Shown here piece by piece: positions 34,756 to 46,900 of a stretch of 64,000 nucleotides of DNA. This stretch comes from Triatoma infestans (lineage: Eukaryota; Arthropoda; Insecta; Hemiptera; Reduviidae). Numbering within the stretch: position 1 is the first letter of the stretch; each line of letters begins with the position of its first letter. The stretch lies in contig JAAEAF010000221.1 in assembly GCA_011037195.1 (NCBI GenBank), positions 186,001-250,000 on the forward strand. The letters run 5' to 3'. The translations under genes were made by a program, and so were the position numbers. The notes beneath the pieces are model-generated. The model was not told the DNA's origin and did no database searches. It saw only the letters and a program-made list of their open reading frames with translations.

Positions 34756-34840
34756 AGTCTGGCAACAGTAATATATATATATATATATATTACTGTTTGC
34801 CAGACTCTCTCTCTCTATATATACATATATAGAGAGAGAG
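34756..34840. repeat. Two adjacent hairpins with TA and CT/AG tracts
   Basis: The first hairpin (34756-34806) pairs AGTCTGGC...CAGTAATATA with TATTACTG...GCCAGACT around a (TA)n core. The second (34805-34840) pairs CTCTCTCTCTATATAT with ATATATAGAGAGAGAG. Both are near-perfect inverted repeats. Confidence 0.85.
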
Positions 34841-34929
34841 AAAACGAGCGACAGAGGGGGCACCCACTCTGTGTATCGTATATGGAATATTCTGCGAGTT
34901 TTCATTTTGAGTTATATTTATGTTCTGTT

Positions 34930-35640
34930 TGCCTACTGAAAGGAAGTGTTGTGATTGTAAACAAATTTTCCAAATTAGGTTTTCACCAGAAATAAATGTT
35001 TGGATATTCTCTGAATACGAAAAAAAAAATTGTTTTTAACCAATAATGAGAATGTCGATTTGTGTGTGTATGTATGTATGTATGTATGTATATGAACATG
35101 TTAATAAAATTTTGCAGAATGTTGAAACTAATGATATTCCGTTATGAATGGAAGAGGGGATCTGAAGCGAACATTTCGTTCAGTATCCCTAATAATCAGC
35201 AAAAGAAGAGAACAACGCGATATTGCGACAAATTTTTGAAACGACTTTTCATCAGAAATTAATTTTTTGATGTCTACTGGGATATTAAGAAAAACTTGGT
35301 TTTTACTGATGAGAAAGCACCCACACACATTGGCACTGTAGTGATTTTGTTATGTAAGGAAGAATTGATTGGCAGCCAATTACTGCCGTTCTTATCACAA
35401 CCGTTCCTTTTAGTAATGTACATTCATAAATGAATTGCAAATCGGTCGGTAATGAAAATCTATCACTCCATTAAGTAGGTTACGATGCCGAGTTTGACTT
35501 AGTCCAGTTCAGTTCGTCAACAGAACTTTATTAAAAATTATGTATTTAAGATTAAAAGAAAAAAATTATATTCTACGCGTCGGAAAGTTCCAAGAAATTC
35601 GAAAAAATTCATTTAATAGTACTTTTGGATGAGAGAGTTT
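34930..35640 (+). repeat. Dispersed repeat family, diverged 5' portion
   Basis: GAAAGGAAGTGTTGTGATTG followed by ACAAATTTTCC, TTTTCACCAGAAATAAATG and a (TGTA)n run at about 35067-35090 match the start of the family. Modules can no longer be followed beyond about 35300. Confidence 0.5.
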
Positions 35641-35739
35641 GCCCGATAATTTATTTCTTGTCGAATTCCTTGATGCTTGGATGTGGTTTGAGGCTGGGAT
35701 TATTCGTTTTTGAGCTTTGCTATTAGAGAGACCATTTTT

Positions 35740-36540
35740 CTCCATATATGAAATAGAGTGTGGTACCCTTCCTCAGAATGGACTCATGTTTACACAGATG
35801 GTTCGGCCACCAGTGCTTAGTCTAATGCGGGTGCTGGTGTTTACTGACAAGCACTTCAGCTTTCCGTACTCGTTGGCAGGCTGGCCTCCAAGGTTGCTCT
35901 CGAGGCAGTAGCCAAAGAACCCCGGACCAAGATTGTTTTGTTTGTTGATTTCCAGGGAGCAATTCTAACTATCGCCAACCCTGGCATCAGCGCTGATGAA
36001 ACCATGGAATGCTGCTAGGACCTTGCCGACAGTCTCATCCGACAGGAAAGAGATTTAGTCTTGCAGTGGATCCCGAGCCACTGCGATACACCTGGCAATG
36101 AGTCGGCGGGCACACTAGCCAAAGCAAGTAGCAATATGCAGCAGCCTAATAAAAGGATTTCACTACACACCGAGAGGCCACAGAGTTCTTCCAGGAATGA
36201 TGATTCAATACATGCGGTGATGTTCAGAGAGCGAGCGATGGACTCCATTGTGCGATTCCCAAACTAGATTGCCTTGTGACTTACCTAGGCAGTGCGCTGT
36301 AGCATGTTTCAGATTGGCCATTGGACACGACTACTTGAACAAACACCTCCATAGAATTGGTGTGGTTGATTCACCCATTTGCTCATTGTGCCGGATGGCA
36401 GAAATGGATACGGACCACTTACTACAAGTGCGGCGCTGCAGGACGTGTGAAGAGGCATAAAAATCAAGCCACACTGTACTGGGCTGCGCGGAGTCGAATG
36501 GTTGAGAAGGCCAACGACGAGGGCGTTGAATAAAAAAATA
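35740..36540 (+). pseudogene. LINE RNase H and C-terminal zinc-like domain remnant
   Basis: One frame gives EWTHVYTDGS, a middle part with LEAVAKEPRTKIVLFVDFQG, and LQWIPSHCDTPGNESAGTLA. These are the DG, D and HxxxxGNExA motifs of RNase H, broken by three in-frame stops. After a frame change comes FRLAIGHDYLNKHLHRIGVV and ICSLCRMAEMDTDHLLQ, then YWAARSRMVEKANDEGVE and a stop. It is the 3' end of an RNase H-bearing LINE, 5'-truncated. The tail is A/T-rich at 36527-36560. It is related to the fragments at 21287 and 48722. Confidence 0.8.
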
Positions 36541-37440
36541 TATATATTAAATAACAAAAAAAATAGGGGATCCCAGATAGTGGATTTCCGGTAAAAACAT
36601 GACAATCGCAATATTTCCTCAATAGCAGTAAGTGACAGTAATGCAAACATCTTATTTGTGATTAAAAATATACCAATGCTTTCCACCTGCATAAATATTT
36701 GAATGACATTTAAATTTAGAAATTTATTTCTATTTGTACTATTAGAATATAATGTACCGATTAAACTTTGCATTTAGGTTCTTTATTTAACCCAATGAGC
36801 AACATTTTACAGCTGTAAAAGGTCGGATAATTATAGATACCGCCACCGCGTCTCTTTTTGTTTTGTTTTCATTTGCGGGTGGAATTTGTATGACCTTACC
36901 ACCCCTTCTTGGTTTCATATTTACAAGTTTATTTCCACTATATCACCAGCCAACATCAATAATTTTAACATAGATCTAATTATAAATCTTGTTTTTTGCT
37001 ATCTGCCTTTTCTTAATTTTCCCCAACTTTTATATTGTACATTTTGAAAATTAGAAAAAAGAAAAAAAGAAAATGCTTGCTATTCGGTGGGATGTGTTCT
37101 TTGTTTATTTGTGCTATGTAGCCCATTGATGCGGGGGCGAACCTAGAACGTGGGTGGAGTTCTCATCGACCCAGCCCTGGTTTGTAGTAAGAGAGAACTC
37201 GTAGGTGGTGATAAGGCATACGGTGGGGGTTCGAGTCAATGGGAATGAAGTTTGCCATTGAGTTTGCCTTCCTTCATGTCACAGTGAACACTGTTTGGTA
37301 GGGCTTCATTTTGTATGTAGGTTTTTCTTTTTTCACTTTTTATTTATAAATATTTATGAGTTATTATAGAAAAAAAAAAATCAAATACATTTATAATATT
37401 ATAATTTTTTCTGAATATTTAATACAAAATATAAACTATG
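36541..37440. other. Region upstream of Mkp3
   Basis: There is no gene here. The part at 37090-37320 is GC-richer and contains GGGGGTTCGAGTC (a B-box-like sequence near 37228), so another worn SINE is possible. The rest is AT-rich, with a run of A at about 37371-37380. Confidence 0.4.
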
Positions 37441-37577
37441 GTTAAATACCCACAAGAGCAAGTAGTTGCGCGCGCCTACTAGTGAGCAATGCACTATGGC
37501 CGCGTCCTAGGCAAGGAGGGGCATTCAGAGTGTGTCGGTGCTCCGTCCTCCGTTTAGCTTGTGTGTTGATTGTTGTT
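37441..37577 (+). promoter_or_regulatory. Likely 5' UTR / promoter-proximal region of Mkp3
   Basis: The 137 bases before the start codon are much richer in G and C than the surroundings. They contain CpG-rich stretches (GTTGCGCGCGCC, CTATGGCCGCGTCC). The frame is open upstream to a GTG at 37482, but there is no ATG, so translation most likely starts at 37578. No TATA box was recognised. The transcription start cannot be fixed from sequence alone. Confidence 0.5.
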
Positions 37578-37932
37578 ATGCCGTCGGAGAACATGGATCG
37601 GCTAGTACCAAAGGAATGGCTGCACAAAGAATTACGACAAAATCCATCTCGTCTTATTATCTTAGACTGCAGAAGTTCAAATGAGTTCGGCGAGGGACAT
37701 ATACGACATGCAGTTAATTTTTCTATACCGACTATCATGCTAAGAAGGTTGGCCGCCGGTAAGATTGATTTGATATCAACAATTAAGTGTCGTGATCTCA
37801 AAGAAAAGATTATATCTGCATTGAAGGAGAATATGTTTGTATTATATGATGATCAGAATGAAAAATCTGAAACTATCAACATACTTATGAAGCGACTGCT
37901 CCAAGATGGCTGCGAGGTAGTGTGTTTAGAAG
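37578..37932 (+). CDS. Mkp3: Mkp3 exon 1 (rhodanese-like domain, docking motif)
   Basis: This exon encodes residues 1-118 plus one base. [33 protein letters not shown] and [13 protein letters not shown] follow the inactive rhodanese (CH2) fold, with the basic docking pair R56-R57. The donor is GAAG|GTAAAT. The reading frame stays open through the donor, so unspliced RNA would add 21 residues and stop at 37995. Confidence 0.93.
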
Positions 37933-40900
37933 GTAAATTTGTTTCAAAAAAACAAAAATTGGTTCATAAAAATTCTCAAAAAATAAAAGTGCCTTAAGTT
38001 CTGCACTAAACTAACCTAGTCACCAATTTCCAGACGGCTTCGAGCAGTTCAGAGCCTGCTATCCGGAATGGTGTGAAGCGGTGGACGACACACTCGCTAG
38101 TTCCGATCCAGAGCTACCTCTGATGGGATTAAGGTATGTTTTATCTTATTACATTATTTCTAACTAGGAAATTTCTACTAGGTCGTATTAGGTAATGATT
38201 GATTTTCTATAAATATTTAAAGAATCCAAGAGCATTGAACGTTTAAAATCTAAATATTTATTACCACTGAATTTTTTTTTCTCCTAATAATTTGCTTTAT
38301 ATTGTAATCAGACACATGCAGCTTTTTAAGTATTACTCATAATTTGTTCTTTGCTGATATAATTTTAATTTTTCTTTTTACACTTGATATAAAACTAAAT
38401 ATTTATACTTTATGTTTTAATATTGGTACTGTAAGTTCATAACCTTGAATAAGTTTTAATACAGTTCAGTATAAAGTGGGAATCAATGAATTAAATCAAG
38501 GTCTATGTAATAGTAAACATTGGTTATATCCTAGTTAAAATAATGATATTAAACAACAGCTGAGGGATTTTATTAATTTCCGTTTTATAGGAAAAGTTTC
38601 TATATTCCTTTTTGTTATTTATTCAAGTTGCTATATAGTAGTATGATTTATCCTTTTATTGAATCACCTCTAATTGTCAGTAATTATTTAATTGAACTCC
38701 ACCATTTGCACATGAACTCTTAAATAGTTGCTATCAGTGCTACTAGTTTTGTGACAAGAAAAAAAAGAAAAAGTATTAGTACACTTAATTAAATAGGGTT
38801 AGGAAAGCAAGATAACAAATTGCCTTTTGGTTTTAATAAATATGAGATAGAGTTGATATTAATGTATAAAAACATATTTACAAATATAACTTTTCAATGC
38901 CTGTAAAACATATAACTCTGTTACCTAAACAAGTATTATTTATCAAACACTTACACAGTTAATACCCCATAATAAATCGTTTTATGAATTATTTTTATTA
39001 AAAATAAATTCATCATAATTGTTTATTGTATTTAACCCTATATTTTGTAGTTCTGAATAATAAAATGGTCAAGATAAGGATTAAAAATACAATGCTTATA
39101 AACTTATCAGTTATTTGGTATATATTTTTAAACTTTGTGTTTTCTACAGAATGTAACTACAGAATAAGAACCCTAAATTTTTCATTTTTTTTAAACAAAT
39201 GCAAAGCAAAAATGATTTGTTCATTGTTTATTATTGTTGTGAACAATGTTTAAATGATTCTTATGCACTTTAATTGATGATTTCATATAAAGTCATGATT
39301 TGTATAACAGACACAAAATTGTATTGACATTATTTCATCTACATTTATTTTTATTTAAAATCTGAACATAAACAATAGAAATAAACATTTCAGTATGCAT
39401 ATATACACGTTTCGCTGAATTTTATTGTAGTTTGCATGCCTATGAAAAATAGGTAACCGCCTAAACAAGTGCAATGCCTTATTTGTTAAATAATTTTGCA
39501 TTCTTTAAAATAACAGTTTTCAATTTTCACTTATCAACTAGATGAAGTACTTAGAAATGTATCAGAGACATTTTCCGTGGTAGCCTGCCTGCTTCATTTT
39601 GTGATGATGATGACCACATTGACCACAATGAGATGACCACAAAATGAAGCAGGCTACCACGGAAAATGTCTCTGATGCTTTCCAGCTCTGCGGAACCAAC
39701 CACCACAACAAATACTTCGAATGTCTTTGCTATAAATTAGATTTAAATTGGCAGTTATATTTTGTTAAGATTGCCAATTAATTTATTTTATGGAATTTGT
39801 TTATTTTATGTGAGCATCACCTTCTCATCAGATAACTTTTAAACTTGCCCAGATCACTGCGTATATCTAACTACAGTCCATCCCGTTGTGTGAAAAGCCG
39901 TGAAGGATGTAAATGCGAGATACCTTGTGATTCTGGTATACGTATAGAGGATGACACTTTGGTGGAAATTCTACCACATCTATTTCTAGGGAATGCTGCA
40001 AATTCTGAAGATTTAGAAACGCTAACTAAACATAATATCAAGGTATTATGCTTATTAAATGAAAAAATGCATTAATAGTATAAGTCGTAATCCTTAATAA
40101 CCTTCTTTTTACAATGGTTTGGCGAAGGATAGTTAAGGTATGAAACTATTACGTTATATGGTTGTTGGCAGGGAAATTCTTTTTATATCTAGAAATTATG
40201 CCGAAATCCGTGGTAAAACACCAGAAATCATTGAAATTATAAGTTGTGTACCCTAAGGAATTTGAAAATCTTAGTTGAATTTAAGATAGAAAATAAGTAA
40301 TGTTCCCTCCTTGTTTTTACATCAAATTGAAATAGGTTAGGAGATTCTGGATTAATAAAATCAATTTTAGATAATAGCTTTTTATATAGAATTTTATCAT
40401 AAAATGTCATATTAGATTAATATCATTATTTGAAGAGAAATATTTATTTAAATATGAAGAAAAACGTGCACCTTCTCGTGGAAACTTCCAGTTTTGATGC
40501 ACGTCTTGATATTCGCTGGTCATTAGTTCAAGTTTTAACAGGCATTTAATGTTTTAAAGATACTATTTGAAAAACTTGATTCATCATTAATATTCAAGAA
40601 TTGTTTTAAAATGAGATGAAATTTTCTTAGCATACATGCCCAGAGATAGTGATGCATTTGTCTGTAAGTGTTGTGTGTAATATGGTGGTTTAACTAATGA
40701 TTGGGTGTGTGGCTGCGCTACGCCCATATAGTTGCACACATCAACTAACTTTAAAGGTCCTCCGTTTATTGTGCATGTGTTGTATGTATGTGCTGGATAA
40801 CCGCAGGACAATAGGACGAAGAAGTAGCTATCCAGGTTGTCACCATTAATAGCTTGAAGAAGGTAGAAACTTATGGTAAGAAGATATATGCAGGGAAAAC

Positions 40901-43900
40901 CGATTAATATACCCATTTTAATAGAATTAGCTATTGTATATTCTGTGCATCTCTAAATTTGTCGAAATTATCCTGTTCAGTTAGAATTACCTAATTTCTT
41001 TTTGTAAAATTTGTTTTGTAATCTGGAATTATTTGTTTTTCAGTATATTTTGAACGTAACACCTAATCTTCCAAACGTTTTTGAAGCGACTGGAGATATA
41101 AAGTATATGAAGATTCCGATTGCCGATCATTGGAGTCAAAATCTAACTTCTTATTTTCCAAAGTCTATTGAGTTTATAGGTAAGAATTTATTTACTTAAT
41201 AGTATAGCTGTGAAATTCTCAGTATTTGTTTGCTAACTAATAACGTTTGTCGATCTTGACTTTCTTGCTAACATGCGTAATTCCGCAGGGTCTCTTTAAT
41301 TATTATCATGATGGAATATTTTTCATGCGGTAGATCTCTTTATACTTGGGAATATGTCAAAAACGTTTTTCTTAAGCATTTCCTCCAAAAATCTATTTCA
41401 CTTGCATAAAAGGAATTTCCATAGTTTGTAGACAACGCCTACGTCTCGAATCCATAAAACACAAGGCCTACAAGATATATGTCGCTAGTTTAGTAGAAAA
41501 AAAACATGCAGCGCGGTCCCTAATTGCAGAATGAGCGCTGCTTTTCCCATTGATATTATATCTTTCACATTTTCAGAAGATTCAAGCCTCAGTACTTGGT
41601 ACTCAAACCTTCCCTAATAAAGTGCTGCTAATCATGTAGTAAGTAGCCAGCTGCTTTGGTGAGTGGTTCAGATATAATTCCAATTGGATGATAAAGTATA
41701 TACAAAAAATTGCATGAATTTGTTTAAAATTCAAAATGTGAACAATACAGAGGTCAGGAACAAAGGTACCTACTTTTACTTTTTCTTGCTATTGGAAGAG
41801 AAAGTAACTGTGCAGATGATCGAAAAATAGTTTGCATCGGTGTAGGTGTGGTCAGCCTAACTAAAAGTTGCCGAAAAGGTGATATTTCGTTGAGTTTTTA
41901 CTATATATTTTTGGAAGTACCAATTGACTGAAAGGATTTTTCAGTTTTTCCAATTTTCATGATTACGGTTCATGGTTTCTATCAAACTTTGCACACAACC
42001 ACAAATGTAGATAGATCTATTAATTTGTATTCAACATTTTTCCGGAAGAATTATTTACTTCAAGAGCCATAGTTCTGATGGCGTTAAAGACTTTATACTT
42101 ACCTTTAACCTACCATTTCAGTATTACGTGTGTACAGCAATAATAGCATTTGATAGAATTTCACTTGTAAGAAAATTTATCAGTACGCTGTGGGAATTTA
42201 ATTAAGAAGAGAAAGACGTGTGAGTGTTTCACATCAGAGTTCTAAATTTTATTTCTAGATTCTTAGGTAACAATTATTACAATATTTTTCTTCTTTATCA
42301 TGTTAGTAAACAGATTTTTTTAGATCATCCTACGCTAGTTAGCAGACAAGATACACTCACACATACTAGTAGGACAACAAAGAACAGTCGAACATGGCAT
42401 TAGCAATCAGTTTGATTATAGCTTGTGTTATTTGGTCGTTTATAACTCATTGCAATGAACAACTGGAACTGCATTTGTTCACGTTATAATCCATCAAAAT
42501 GGTATTCAGCTTGTACATCAAATAGACTTCCGTATTTTTTGAAAATACTTGTAATGCAATCACAAGTGAAATTTAACTATTTAAGTAAATAATATAAAAT
42601 GGTTGATATTTATTTCTTGAAACTTTAACTGACAATATTTCACCCAGTATTGACACAAAATCTTATCTAGGTGTGAATGATTAATTGGACATACCAAATA
42701 AAAGTAAATTGATGTTTCCAGAAATCTTGACGCTCAGTTTCTATATAAGCTGATTTTGCTCTTGCAAGTCTGTGTTGTCGCACTGTTTTAACAAAACATT
42801 CTGATGATGGGCGAACGCCCGAAACCGGTCGATGACCACAGAAAGAAGCAGGCTGTCACGGAAAATATTTCTGCTACTTTCCAGCTGTGCTGACCCAACC
42901 ACAACAATATAAAGAGATCACTATCTCGTACTTCCAATCATGTATTTCAACAATCTGTTAGCTGTGCAATACTTTCTCTTCTAATACAAAGAGAAAGTAA
43001 AAGAAATCTGGGTGAAACGTCACGACTTTCTTTTTGCGATTATACAGAAAATATCTCGCCATCTCCATAATAGAACTGTTTCTCTATATACTCCATTTCC
43101 TTCGGACTCTGTAGGGCAAACATTTTTCCTGTCTCGACCTTTTTTTATCCGTGTATAAATATGTTGTTCGGTCAGCAAAACTAGATAATATCCGGGGATT
43201 TTAAAATTTGTCATAGCGTCTTGCTTCTTTTTATTAACCAGTATTGGGGCCACTGGTATTGGCCAGTATTGGGGATTTTGGTTCATCAAGAACGCGTGGA
43301 GTTTTAACTTCCACAGTTTCTATCATACAGCACACACGTACACACCTCTTTTTAAGAAAGCGTAACTGTTAGTGCTGGAACTCCCCCCAGAAACTTACAA
43401 AAAACAATTTTCCCCGTGTATGTAGTGGACGCAACTGTTAAAGAATCGAAAAACTGGAGAAAAAAACGCCATTTAATAAAGTCACACTTCCGGTAGATGG
43501 ATTTGCACGAAATCTTCGTCTCTATGCGATGGTACATAAAAAAGAATATCAAACTCGACAGGTTCCTGCGATTTATCGGAAGAAAATTGAAAAACTAAAG
43601 CCATTGTGGCCCCGTTGTCGGTGATAATAAGCTGCTCCAATCGTCTCAAAGATTAAAGCTTCAAGCGTATAGTTTAATACTATAGACAGAAATTGTTGTT
43701 TAACTTTACACATTTGTATAAGCAGTAATAAACATTCAGTAACAGAAGAATTGTATGATAAGCTCCCGAATACTATCAAATTCTTCCCGGCCCTTAGTTA
43801 TTGAACTAAACTATTAATTGCCATATAATGTCAAGTTTATATCACAGGAAGATGCCAAAATTAAGAATATCGTACTAATTTTGGAAATCATAGTCACTGT

Positions 43901-46900
43901 CCTTTATCCACTCTGCTACTAAGCTTCGTATTGCGTTCGTGTCAAATTTCTGTAAAGTGAGCTCTCACTGGAAAATACGTGTCTTGAAGACCCTGAGCCG
44001 ACAAAAAAAAAATGATTTCTCTCTCACATACACACACACAAAAGCAGCTTCAATCGAAAGAATTGCGATCTTTTCAAATTTTCTTTATCGAGTTTTCATT
44101 GGAAATATACACGTTTTGAGGTTGTCTAGTCTCCAAAAAGGAGGCTTTTAGAAATTGGGCTGTATCTGTCTGTGGTTAGTATCTTTGACGTGATGGGAAA
44201 AAGAGAGTAAAACTGATTGCTACGGATGAGGTATTTTGAGATAACTGCCGTTGTCGGATCTCCTGTTGAGACTCAAACAGAATATCAAGTGTGAGCTTCT
44301 TAAGAGATTTTTCGTCTTTGAGCTGCTTTTGTGTGTGTGTATGTGAGAGAGAAATCATTTTTTTTGTCGGCTCAGGGTCTTCAAGACACGTATTTTCCAG
44401 TGAGAGCTCATTTTACAGAAATTTGACACGAACGCAATACGAAGCTTAGTAGCAGCAGTGGATAAAGGACAGTGACTATGATTTCCAAAATTAGTACACG
44501 ATATTCTTAATTTTGGCATCTTCCTGTGATATAAACTTGACATTATACGACAATTAATAGCTTAGTTCAATAACTAAGGGTCGGGAAGAATATTATATGA
44601 TCCTATCACCACCCTATCACCTATTAAATATTTACTATGGTACTATTGATTTTTGATTTTGTATGATCCTATCACCTATTAATAAGAATTTAGTGTGTTG
44701 CCAAAATTCGGAGTTTGAAGAAAATCTGTTGACCGGAACTGGAACCTTATTGAATTTTTTGGTCAGTTTCGTGCTATTTTTTCGATAAGTATACCAAGGA
44801 ATTGCTTTGAACTTGAAATACGAACTACACAGATATGGACCTATCACTTTTGTTTGAAACATTATTTCGAGTTAGTAAATTTTAAATGGTTTTCTGGGCG
44901 AGCTGGTATGGTCACGCTTTCCACAAAGTTGTTTCTGGTTTGGGTTCTCCCAGTTGTGTATATAAATTGAAGTTTAATTTAAGTTATATGTAGAATATTA
45001 AAATTTAATGAAAATTTCAAATTTGAAGGTACTTTATGTATTCTAATAACTATAGAAATAAATTACAGTCAGAGAAAGTTTGTAGTGGTTACACTAGATT
45101 TTCTACTCGAAACAGTTCCTTTTATATGAGACATTTTCTAGGGAATTTCGTTTTAGAGAATTCTGGGGAAGAGAGCTGACACACTAGAAGTGCGAATTAC
45201 CTAGATTTTTTTTTTTTCAGTTTTCCACGATTTTCTTGGCATGTTTCCTTTTAAATATGGAATAATAAATTTTAACTTAAAATATTACCATAGTAATTGA
45301 AAGTCGATTTGAAACATTTTCTGGAAAACGTGATTTTAGTGTTTTGAAACAAGACTACTTGCATAATCTGTATTTTTCGGGAGTGAAGTTTTAGAGAGCG
45401 CTGTGTATTACTCTAGAATGTTTTGTCACATTCGATAGCTCGTCAAAAAAATTCTATAAGTGAATATTTGGCTTCATTTCTTTAGCACTTAGACTTGTAT
45501 GCAAAATTAGACCAACTGAAGAGTTATTAAGCCAACGAAAATTTGTCAATTGGAATGTGATAGGCGATTTGAGTTGGGAGGTTTTAGACCTTTTGTTTTT
45601 GTTTTTTGTTAATGAAATGATGTTATCTAAAACGGGAGTTCTTCAAACTTTCTCTTACTATAAATAATTATTATTTTATATGATAATTTTTTTAAAATCT
45701 TCGAATTTTATAAATATTGTTGCCTTCAGTATTGTGCAGCTGGTAGAACTTGCACTTTATTTAATGATTGGCTTCTTAAACAGTAACCACGAAATCACGT
45801 CCCAGCTTCTTGACAACCCATCAAATAATTTTCTTGAATTAATGGTTCATATTGGTAGTCTTCAAATGAGAGTTGGTATACCAAGTTGAAGAAACCAATT
45901 GATGTCATCATCCTGAAAATAGCGTATATTTCCAGAAATAAATAAAAAGTAAAACATTTGTTAAGGAAATTTGCACTTCTGGTTAATTCTCATTAATATT
46001 TCATAGTTCGTAAAATATATTATACCGAAATTGGCACTAGAGGGAATCGAACGACCTCCTAGAATAATCATGCTAAAAATCAATTCTCTCGGGAAAAAGT
46101 TTCAAAAAAAGTGTTTGATATTGGAAGACTAATTATCAGTTTAATTCTCTGATGTCATTTTCGAGAAAAACGGCGGAAATTTGAAATAACCTTTCAGGAA
46201 ATTCCTATTTCTAATATTCGATTTTCTTCAAAAACGCATATACACGTACAGACCAATTTCTAATCTAAAACGCCTTTTTTCGGACATTAGAGTACTTCAA
46301 AATTTGATTTTTCGGTGGTATCTCAGTTTAGAAAATTTGACAATATTTTGCAATATTACTCCTGCTGCTGCAGTAAGGGCCAAAATTGTTTTGTTACGAT
46401 CATATAATTAAAGATAAAGATCGTAGTCTGTAATTTTGTTTCTAAAAAATTGTCAGTGTGTTTTTGATCCGTTTTATTTATTTTTTATGTTTTTTTCTTT
46501 ATTGTTTGCATTAATAGAAATTGTAATAAATATATAATTCGTATTAGTAAATATGGGTTTATATATTTTGAAGTGTGATTGTGAGGAGTGGTGGGGCGTC
46601 GTGGCCTTCAAGTTGTATCAGACTGGTAGGACTGTGTGGGTGAAAACAGTTAATGGCATTCTGAATTCAGAGAGTGAATGGCGTGTGAGAGTGTGTAGCT
46701 TCGGCGGCGGCGGTCGGGAGAGGGGCAGTGTTGTTGTGTGGCCCTTTGGGGGCCAGCTAGGCCATAGAAGGAGAGAGAGGCAGGAAACACACACAGAAAG
46801 CTCGGCGCCTCCCACGCAACTAATACCAAACTTCTCGTCTCCTCTCTTGTACCGCCTCCGCAATTTTGGATCAATATTTTAGAAGTAGTTGGTCAAGAGA

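Noticed and set aside
36309..36773. 154-residue minus-strand ORF
   Set aside because: It is antisense to a LINE RNase H remnant over part of its length and AT-rich elsewhere; no family resemblance.
37482..37577. N-terminal extension of Mkp3 upstream of 37578
   Set aside because: The extension would have to start at GTG; the sequence is Arg/Cys-rich with no match to the family, so ATG 37578 is preferred.
40587..40916. 109-residue minus-strand ORF in Mkp3 intron 3
   Set aside because: It has no domain motif, lies antisense in an intron, and looks like chance or old inserted DNA.
46553..46882. 109-residue ORF in a GC-rich island
   Set aside because: Several frames are open on both strands because of composition; no domain, so it is described only as an island.
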